Origin: an uncultured Acidimicrobiales bacterium
GTDB taxonomy: Bacteria; Actinomycetota; Acidimicrobiia; Acidimicrobiales; SHLQ01
Reading direction: 5' to 3'
DNA: 64,000 nt
Assembly (NCBI GenBank): GCA_938041035.1
Contig: CALHYX010000023.1
Location: 1-64,000, forward strand
The position numbers and the translations under genes are program-made. Shown piece by piece: positions 58,785 to 64,000 of the stretch. Each line of letters opens with the position of its first letter. The first letter of the stretch is position 1. The notes under the pieces are model-generated. The model saw nothing but the letters and a program-made list of their open reading frames with translations. It ran no database searches and was not told the origin of the DNA.

Positions 58785-58947
58785 GGGTCTCGGGCGGCGT
58801 TCCTGGTCTGCGCGGGTACGGCGGCCGCGCCGTACGGGGCCGGGGCGCGAACCCGAAGTTGTACCACGCATATCGAAAACACGTCAGGTGGGCGAGAAAG
58901 GCGTCACGCCCATGTAAACGTAAGGAAACAAGGTTGGGAAAAGTTCG

Positions 58948-60156
58948 ATGAACCCGCCGGAAGTCATCCGCCGCGATCGCCCTTGTCGCCTGCCCACAGC
59001 ATGGGCGACCGCGGATCGGTTGGATATAGGAAACCTTCTTTCGTATTCTGGGGAAATCGAGAAAAATCTTGGCCCGCGGCACCACGATGCCCTTCGGCGG
59101 CACAATCGGCGCGTGGTCGTCGAGGTGCTCGGCACGCTCGGGGCGGCGACGCGGGCGGAGTTGGCGGCGGCCTCCGGGCTCACCTCGCCAACCGTTGGAT
59201 CGCTCCTGTCGGAGCTGGCCGAGGTCGGCCGGGTGATGACCGCGGCGCCCGAGCCCGGCGTGCGCGGTCGGCCGGCGCAGCGTTTCGCCCTCGACCCGAG
59301 TTTTGGTCAGATCACCGCGCTGGCGGTGTACTCCGATCGCATCGCGGCGGAGACGGCGAACGCGCAGGGCACGGTCACCGCATCGATGCAGCGGCCGCTC
59401 GCGGTCACCGAGGTGCGATCCGTGCTCAACGAGATCGTCGATCTGGCCAAGGACCTGCACGACGTCGAGGCGCGCCACCATCGGTTGATCGTCGCGGTAC
59501 CCGGCCGCCACGACCCAGCCACCGGCCTGGTCGACGACATAGCAGCCTGGGGGTGGTTCGGCGTGGCGCTCGCCCCGGCCCTCACCGAGCGGGTTCCCCA
59601 TACGGTCACCGTCGTTGATCTCGCCGTCGCCGAAGCGGTCGGTCTCGCCCACCGCGGCGCGATCGCCGGCGCGCCCGGTCCGGTTGGTGTGGTGATCGCT
59701 CGTGAACGGTTGAGCGCGATCGTCGTCGACCGAGAACCGGCGACCGGGCGCGCGGTCGTCAATCGGGGGCGCGGCCGGGCCGGCCTGGTACCGGCCGAGA
59801 TCGACCTCGGCGGTGCGATCGGGCCGGAGCCGGGTGCCGGTGTCGCCGACCCTCAGGTGCTCGCCGATCGGGCGGCCGCGGTTACCGAGATCATCCGCTC
59901 GACCGTCGAGGCCGCCCGGTGGATCGAGCTACTGCACAACCCGCGCCGGATCCTCATCGCCGGGTCGCTCACCGAGGCTTCGCCTGACCTGCGCACGGTG
60001 AGCTCGCGCTGGATTGAGCGTTCCGGGCTCGGCGTGCACTCCGCGACGGAGGTCGAGCTGGTCGAGGGGTCGACCGCCGACGTGCTCGTCGGGTTGCGCC
60101 TCCTGCTCGGGCCCGCCGCGCCCGACGAGCTCATCGGCGTAGGATCGGCCGGGTGA
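58948..60156 (+). CDS. ROK-type transcriptional regulator
   Basis: A protein of up to 402 residues. A winged helix-turn-helix lies at residues 48-100 (HHDALRRHNRRVVVEVLGTL, RAELAAASGLTSPTVGSLLS), followed by a ROK-like actin-fold domain with degenerate motifs (IVAVPGRHDPATGLVDDIAA for the phosphate region). The zinc-site CxCGxxGC of classical ROK sugar kinases is absent, so it is a regulator rather than a kinase. The ATG at 58948 follows GGGA, but the first 40 residues look unlike coding sequence and the area is AT-richer, so translation could begin later. It is coupled by GTGA to the Nudix gene and is divergent from the OmpA-family gene. Confidence 0.7.
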   Translation: MNPPEVIRRDRPCRLPTAWATADRLDIGNLLSYSGEIEKNLGPRHHDALRRHNRRVVVEVLGTLGAATRAELAAASGLTSPTVGSLLSELAEVGRVMTAAPEPGVRGRPAQRFALDPSFGQITALAVYSDRIAAETANAQGTVTASMQRPLAVTEVRSVLNEIVDLAKDLHDVEARHHRLIVAVPGRHDPATGLVDDIAAWGWFGVALAPALTERVPHTVTVVDLAVAEAVGLAHRGAIAGAPGPVGVVIARERLSAIVVDREPATGRAVVNRGRGRAGLVPAEIDLGGAIGPEPGAGVADPQVLADRAAAVTEIIRSTVEAARWIELLHNPRRILIAGSLTEASPDLRTVSSRWIERSGLGVHSATEVELVEGSTADVLVGLRLLLGPAAPDELIGVGSAG

Positions 60157-60656
60157 CGAAGTCCTGGTACACCCTCAAGCGGCCGGCCGCGCGCGTCGTG
60201 GTGCTCGACCCCGACGGGCAGATCTTCATGATCAACGGTCGCGACCCGGCCGATGCGTCCAAGCCGCACTGGTGGGAGATCCCCGGGGGCGGTATCGACC
60301 CGGGGGAGTCGAGCGAGGATGCCTGTCGGCGAGAGCTTGTCGAGGAAGCCGGTATCACCGACGTCGAAATCGGTCCGTGTGTCTGGGTGCAGCACGTCGA
60401 GTTCGACTTCGGTGGCATCCACTTCGACTCCGACGAACGGATTCACGTGGCGTGGGCCAAGGAGCGCGCCGACTACCGGCCGCAGGGGCTCGAAGCGCTC
60501 GAGGCCATGGCGTTCCTTGGCGCCCGATGGTGGCCGCTCGACGAACTTTTGACCGAGTCGTTCCCCACCCTGCCCGAACGGTTGCGCGAATTCCTACCCG
60601 CTCTGGTCGCGGGCGATCTGCCCGAGGAGCCGATCGACATCGCCCCGCGCCCCTAG
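60153..60656 (+). CDS. Nudix hydrolase
   Basis: A 167-residue enzyme that cleaves nucleoside diphosphates linked to other groups. The Nudix box runs from Gly46 to Ile68 with the required Glu52, Arg60, Glu61, Glu64, Glu65 and Gly67. The N-terminal strand ARVVVLDPDGQIFMINGRD and the WWEIPGGG entry are typical. The GTG start overlaps the TGA of the ROK-type regulator gene. The substrate is not readable. Confidence 0.92.
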   Translation: MTKSWYTLKRPAARVVVLDPDGQIFMINGRDPADASKPHWWEIPGGGIDPGESSEDACRRELVEEAGITDVEIGPCVWVQHVEFDFGGIHFDSDERIHVAWAKERADYRPQGLEALEAMAFLGARWWPLDELLTESFPTLPERLREFLPALVAGDLPEEPIDIAPRP

Positions 60657-60670
60657 CGTCGGTCGCCGGC

Positions 60671-61261
60671 TCAGAGGGAACGGCGATTGCCGCGCAGGCC
60701 CACCCACGCGAAACCGGCCACGGTGGCCGATGTCGTGCCGGCGTCGGCGGCGGGGTCGCGCTTGCGCCAGTGGCGAAGCGTGCCCTCGGCGAGGCCGACG
60801 ATGCCGTGGGCGAGTAGGAGTCGGCCTTCGGGGTCGAGGTCGTCGATATCGATGAGCGCAGCGATGGAGTCGGCCATGGTCGCTTCGAAGCGGGCTCGTT
60901 CCCGGGCGAAGCCTTCGTCGCTCATGACCCCATCGCCGAACAAGATGGCGTACGCCTCGGGCCGCTTGGCGAAGTAGTCGAAGTAGGCGCGAAAGCCGTC
61001 GTCGATGAGGGCCTGGGGCTCGGCGCTTCCCGACAGGGTCTCGCCGAGGGTTTCGGTGAGTTCGTTGGCCACCTGACTGAGGAGTTCGGCAAATAGTTCG
61101 CGCTTCGACGCGAAGTGTTGGTACAGCACCGGCTTGGTGACGCCCGCTTCGGCCGCGATCTGGTTCATGGACGTCTGCCGGTAACCCTCCCGCCCGAAGA
61201 CGTGAAAGGCGGTTTCCACCAACTGAGCCCGTCGCTTCGCCGCCGGCATGCGGGCGGTCAC
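60671..61261 (-). CDS. TetR family transcriptional regulator
   Basis: A 196-residue repressor-type protein. The helix-turn-helix covers residues 12-58 (LVETAFHVFGREGYRQTSMN, AEAGVTKPVLYQHFASKREL). The C-terminal ligand domain is helical (ALIDDGFRAYFDYFAKRPEAY). A palindrome with CTACCC/GGGTAG arms lies 25 bp upstream of its start and may be its own operator. It is convergent with the Nudix gene. The regulated pathway is unknown. Confidence 0.9.
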   Translation of the reverse strand: MTARMPAAKRRAQLVETAFHVFGREGYRQTSMNQIAAEAGVTKPVLYQHFASKRELFAELLSQVANELTETLGETLSGSAEPQALIDDGFRAYFDYFAKRPEAYAILFGDGVMSDEGFARERARFEATMADSIAALIDIDDLDPEGRLLLAHGIVGLAEGTLRHWRKRDPAADAGTTSATVAGFAWVGLRGNRRSL

Positions 61262-61285
61262 GGATGCCCCGGCACGTTCTTCTTG

Positions 61286-61308
61286 CTACCCACTATCGAC
61301 GAGGGTAG
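61286..61308. promoter_or_regulatory. Inverted repeat upstream of the TetR gene
   Basis: CTACCC (61286-61291) and GGGTAG (61303-61308) form 6-bp arms 11 bases apart, in the 74-bp gap before the TetR gene start. A second overlapping pair CACTA/TAGTG (61291-61295, 61306-61310) adds symmetry. The position fits an autoregulatory operator. Confidence 0.45.
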
Positions 61309-61335
61309 TGCGTCGCGGCCCAGCGGGCCGGGCGA

Positions 61336-61626
61336 TCAGCGCTTTCTCGGGTCGTCGGGTCGCCAACCCTCGCCATCGTCGGCCCGTTGGGCCGACTTCA
61401 AGCCGTAGCCGAACACGATGGCGGGGGCGAGGATGATCGAACCCACGATGAGGCAGGCCACGACGATGCCGACCGTGGTGTCGGTGAAGCCGCGAATGAA
61501 GCCGATGACGAACACGACGATGGCGAGGCCGAACAGGGCGTAGCCGGTGCGCTGGCCGAGCGACACCCAACGGGTCCATTGCGCCCGCTGCACCAACACG
61601 GGGTCGATGCCGTCATCGGCCGTCAC
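61336..61626 (-). CDS. Small two-helix membrane protein
   Basis: A protein of about 96-100 residues with two membrane helices (YALFGLAIVVFVIGFIRGF and GIVVACLIVGSIILAPAIVF) and a charged C-terminal tail. A GTG at 61626 overlaps the glycosyltransferase TGA (GTGA) and is the probable start; an ATG at 61638 also lies in frame. No family is recognised. The close coupling suggests expression with the glycosyltransferase. Confidence 0.7.
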   Translation of the reverse strand: MTADDGIDPVLVQRAQWTRWVSLGQRTGYALFGLAIVVFVIGFIRGFTDTTVGIVVACLIVGSIILAPAIVFGYGLKSAQRADDGEGWRPDDPRKR

Positions 61627-62711
61627 CGGGGTGACCATCCGGCTTCATCGAGAAGGCGCCCGAGCTTCTCGGTCATCGCCGTCTGGGAAAAGTGTTTCCG
61701 GGCCACGGCCTCATTGTGATCGAGAAGCGCCGGGTCCGCGTCAGCGAGCCAGTCGGAAAGGGCGTCGAGGCCGTCGGGGTCGAACCATTCGAACCCGAGA
61801 GCGCGGATTTCGGCTCCGACCGGATAGTCGCCGATGACGACGGGCCGGCGATGGAACGCGGCTTCGATCGGCGGGTTGCCGAAGCCCTCCCAGGTCGAGG
61901 GAAACGCCACTACATCGGCGGCGGCGTAGATGTCCGACACGTCGCCCTGGGCCCGGTGGATGACCCGGCAGGGCGCGTCGGCGAGCAGCGCGGCGAGCGT
62001 ATCGTCGTACCCTTCCTCGGGTTCCCCGAGGAGCCAGTAGGTGCCGCCGAGAACAGCGGTGATCCGGAGGGCGGCGCCGATGTTCTTGCGGGCGATGGCG
62101 CGGACGGGGTGGGCCACCAGCAGTTCGTCGGCGGCGACGGCGAGCGAGGCGCGCGTGCCGTCGCGGTCGCCGGGGGCGGGGTGATCGTCGAACCCGTTGT
62201 AGATCGTCGTCGCTTCGATGCCGCGCTCGGCGAACTCGGTCCGGGTCAGGTCGTTGATGACCACATGGCGCCAGGCCGGGTCGGTCGGGGGCAACTCGTC
62301 GATGTGGGCGAAGCGTTCGCGTTGCCAGGGCGGGTCGTGGTGGTGAAGCAGCGCAGGTCGGCCGCGCAGCTCGCGGGCGACCGCGCGCGACGCGGCCAGG
62401 TTGATCGGGATCGACAAGATGTTCTCCGCCACGACCAGGTCGGCGTCGGCGAGTGCCGATGCGAGGTCACCGGCGTCGGGGGGTTCCGTGGCGGCCAGGG
62501 CGAGTCCGGGCACCACCCGGTCGACCGGCCCCTCCGCGGCCACGGTCACGGTGTTGAAACCGAGCGACTCGAGGGCCCGCCGCCAACTGCCGGCCACGAT
62601 CGACACGCCGTCGGCCAATCCGAGCCGGAACGACACGATGGCGCAGAGCGGTCTCGTGTCGGAGCGTTGTTCATCGGCCCGGCCCCGGGGGCGGTCACGT
62701 GATGAATCCAA
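61623..62711 (-). CDS. Glycosyltransferase, GT4-like
   Basis: A protein of about 362 residues with the two-Rossmann GT-B fold. The N-terminal acceptor domain begins LCAIVSFRLGLADGVSIVA and contains ALLHHHDPPWQRERF and HVVINDLTRTEFAERGI. The C-terminal donor domain has VAHPVRAIARKNIGAALRI, GDVSDIYAAADVVAFPSTWEG and the EX7E-type GFGNPPIEAAFHRRPVVIGD. Members transfer sugars to lipids, glycans or small molecules. No ATG fits; a TTG at 62711 with GGAG ten bases upstream is the best start, but a later one is possible. It is divergent from the glycosidase at 62745. Confidence 0.85.
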   Translation of the reverse strand: MDSSRDRPRGRADEQRSDTRPLCAIVSFRLGLADGVSIVAGSWRRALESLGFNTVTVAAEGPVDRVVPGLALAATEPPDAGDLASALADADLVVAENILSIPINLAASRAVARELRGRPALLHHHDPPWQRERFAHIDELPPTDPAWRHVVINDLTRTEFAERGIEATTIYNGFDDHPAPGDRDGTRASLAVAADELLVAHPVRAIARKNIGAALRITAVLGGTYWLLGEPEEGYDDTLAALLADAPCRVIHRAQGDVSDIYAAADVVAFPSTWEGFGNPPIEAAFHRRPVVIGDYPVGAEIRALGFEWFDPDGLDALSDWLADADPALLDHNEAVARKHFSQTAMTEKLGRLLDEAGWSPR

Positions 62712-62744
62712 GGTGGGGTCACTCCAACGGCTAGGAACGGGGAC

Positions 62745-63914
62745 ATGTCCGCCGAGACCGAACTCCGACAGCAGATAGCGACCATGCTCGACCGCCACTG
62801 GGTGGCGGAAGGGTACGCCGCTCCGAACGAAACCGTCTACCCGTGGCAGTGGCTGTGGGACTCGTGCTTCCACGTGTTGTTGTGGGCCGAGCTCGGTTGG
62901 CCCGACCGGGCGGTGACCGAACTCACCCAGTGTCTTTCCACCCAGGACCCGTTGGGGTTCGTTCCCCACATGAACTACCAGCGCGACCCGGCGGCCCACG
63001 AGGATCTCTGGGGCCGCACGGGTTCGTCGTCGATCACCCAGCCGCCGATGTACGGCCATGCGGTGGCCGAGTTGTTGCGGCAGGGAATCGACGTACCGGA
63101 ATCGGTGGTGCGGGCCGCGGTGGCCGGGCTGCGGTTCCTGCTCGAGCATCGGGCCCGCGATGCCGATTCGGGCCTGGTGCTGTTGTGTCACCCGTGGGAA
63201 TCGGGCGCCGACGACAGCCCTCGCTGGGACGATACGTGTCCCGGCGGCTTTGCCATCGAGCGGTGGCGAGCGTTCAAGCGCGAGCTGGTGCCGCGGATCG
63301 AGCGATCGCCGGAGGGCTCTCCGCTGTTCAGCCCGGACTTTGCCGTCGCCAGCGTTGGCTTCAACGCGTTGATCGCCTTCAACGTGGCCGAGCTGGCCTC
63401 GGTCCACGAACGGTTGGGGGAGGACATCGCTCCGCTGGTGACGGCGGCGGACGAACTGGGCGACGCCCTGGCCCGACGGTGGGACGCCGACCTGGTGTCG
63501 TGGGTCGACGCCGGGGCCACGGCCGGCGGGTCGGGTCGCTATCGCACCCTCGATGCGCTCCTGCCGCTCCTCGTGGTGGCCGAAGAGGCCCAGTTGGATG
63601 CGGGGTTCGAGTCGCTCGTCGACCCGGGCGCCCACGGCGCAGCCCACGGCCCGACGGGGGTGCATCGGGGCGAGCCGATGTTCGAGGCGCACACGTACTG
63701 GCGGGGACCGGCGTGGCCGCAGCTCAGCTATTTACTGTGGGTGGCGGCTCGACGTCAGGGACGGTCGAAGGTGGCGGCGTCCATCGGCCGCAGCACGACC
63801 TCGGGCGCGGCCGGTTCCGGTCTGGCCGAGTACTGGGATGCCGACACGGCCGAGGGGTTGGGCGCCGTACCCCAGTCCTGGGCCGGGCTGGTCACGTTGA
63901 TGACATCGCCCTGA
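62745..63914 (+). CDS. GH63-like alpha-glycosidase, possible glucosylglycerate hydrolase
   Basis: A 389-residue (alpha/alpha)6-barrel hydrolase. Motifs are VYPWQWLWDSCFHVLLWAEL, the GRTGSSSITQPPMYGHAV loop, CHPWESGADDSPRWD, a central AIERWRAFKREL helix, THSP-like YWRGPAWPQLSYLL, and the closing EGLGAVPQSWAGLV. The fold and motifs match actinobacterial GH63-type enzymes that hydrolyse glucosylglycerate or mannosylglycerate. No signal peptide. The C-terminal end at 63914 leaves it somewhat shorter than typical members, but the catalytic motifs are present. It is divergent from the glycosyltransferase. Confidence 0.78.
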   Translation: MSAETELRQQIATMLDRHWVAEGYAAPNETVYPWQWLWDSCFHVLLWAELGWPDRAVTELTQCLSTQDPLGFVPHMNYQRDPAAHEDLWGRTGSSSITQPPMYGHAVAELLRQGIDVPESVVRAAVAGLRFLLEHRARDADSGLVLLCHPWESGADDSPRWDDTCPGGFAIERWRAFKRELVPRIERSPEGSPLFSPDFAVASVGFNALIAFNVAELASVHERLGEDIAPLVTAADELGDALARRWDADLVSWVDAGATAGGSGRYRTLDALLPLLVVAEEAQLDAGFESLVDPGAHGAAHGPTGVHRGEPMFEAHTYWRGPAWPQLSYLLWVAARRQGRSKVAASIGRSTTSGAAGSGLAEYWDADTAEGLGAVPQSWAGLVTLMTSP

Positions 63915-64000
63915 TCGGCTTCGCCCAGGATGAGGGCGACGGCCTCTTCGGCGACCATGGCTCGGTGCTGCTTCTTGCGGCGGCGGGTCCACACCAGATT
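63755..64000 (-). CDS. Possible C-terminal part of a gene entering from the right edge
   Basis: An open frame on the minus strand enters at the right edge reading LVWTRRRKKQHRAMVAEEAV, a plausible cytoplasmic tail after a membrane helix, and continues to a stop at 63755. The last 160 bp are antisense to the glycosidase, so the true end may lie in another frame or the whole may be spurious. No family is recognised. Confidence 0.3.
   Translation of the reverse strand, partial: NLVWTRRRKKQHRAMVAEEAVALILGEADQGDVINVTSPAQDWGTAPNPSAVSASQYSARPEPAAPEVVLRPMDAATFDRP

Overview
The window is high-GC, gene-dense DNA from an actinobacterium. Several traits point to the Acidimicrobiia (Ilumatobacter/Microthrix-like lineages): F420-type LLM oxidoreductases, a DUF222-HNH nuclease, an ArfA-like TM-BON-OmpA protein, a giant DUF5979 surface protein with an LAxTG-like tail, several acyl-CoA dehydrogenases and a fused indolepyruvate:ferredoxin oxidoreductase. 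This placement is inferred from gene content; there is no rRNA or marker gene to confirm it.

Layout. 1-3.55 kb is an accessory segment: a type III restriction-modification system (res N-terminus running off the left edge, mod) and an unknown gene. It ends at a 24-codon remnant of an acyl-CoA dehydrogenase C-terminus that looks like an integration junction. 3.5-11.3 kb holds exported lipoprotein hydrolases, a DUF4259-like/HNH pair, a CIA30 lipoprotein and palindromic intergenic repeats. 11.3-23.4 kb has a small membrane protein and an MFS exporter divergent from an acyl-CoA-dehydrogenase-fold (HsaA-like) enzyme, with a KstR-type palindrome between them. It continues with 6-phosphogluconate dehydrogenase, an esterase/flavin-reductase pair, the indolepyruvate oxidoreductase divergent from an Lrp regulator, and a second MFS transporter.

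23.46-24.60 kb is the most notable gene. It is a peroxiredoxin-like protein fused to a DsbD-alpha-like domain, with an in-frame UGA at the catalytic cysteine position and a bacterial SECIS-like hairpin just downstream, so it is very probably a selenoprotein. 24.6-33.8 kb carries a septum-formation-family protein, a HyuA-type hydantoinase subunit, a nitroreductase, an overlapping B12 acyl-CoA mutase operon (large subunit, small subunit, MeaB GTPase) whose substrate residues look like isobutyryl-CoA mutase, and an amidohydrolase/COG0523 GTPase pair.

33.8-46.3 kb has an acyl-CoA dehydrogenase and then a 3,730-residue surface protein of 31 tandem domains, each keeping the same Lys, two Cys, Glu and Asn. 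46.6-56.8 kb holds a nitrobindin-like protein, tRNA-Pro(UGG), a Tat-exported beta-helix protein, two LLM oxidoreductases, proA, a YbaK-type deacylase, argJ, a VOC protein, another acyl-CoA dehydrogenase and CorA. 56.8-64 kb has the ArfA-like OmpA protein, a ROK-type regulator, a Nudix hydrolase, a TetR regulator, a glycosyltransferase and a GH63-like glycosidase.

Recurring themes are acyl-CoA and branched-chain/aromatic catabolism under small palindromic operators (a GTTA-N8-TAAC element precedes two acyl-CoA dehydrogenases), secreted hydrolases and an elaborate cell surface. No CRISPR array, IS element, rRNA or replication origin was seen.
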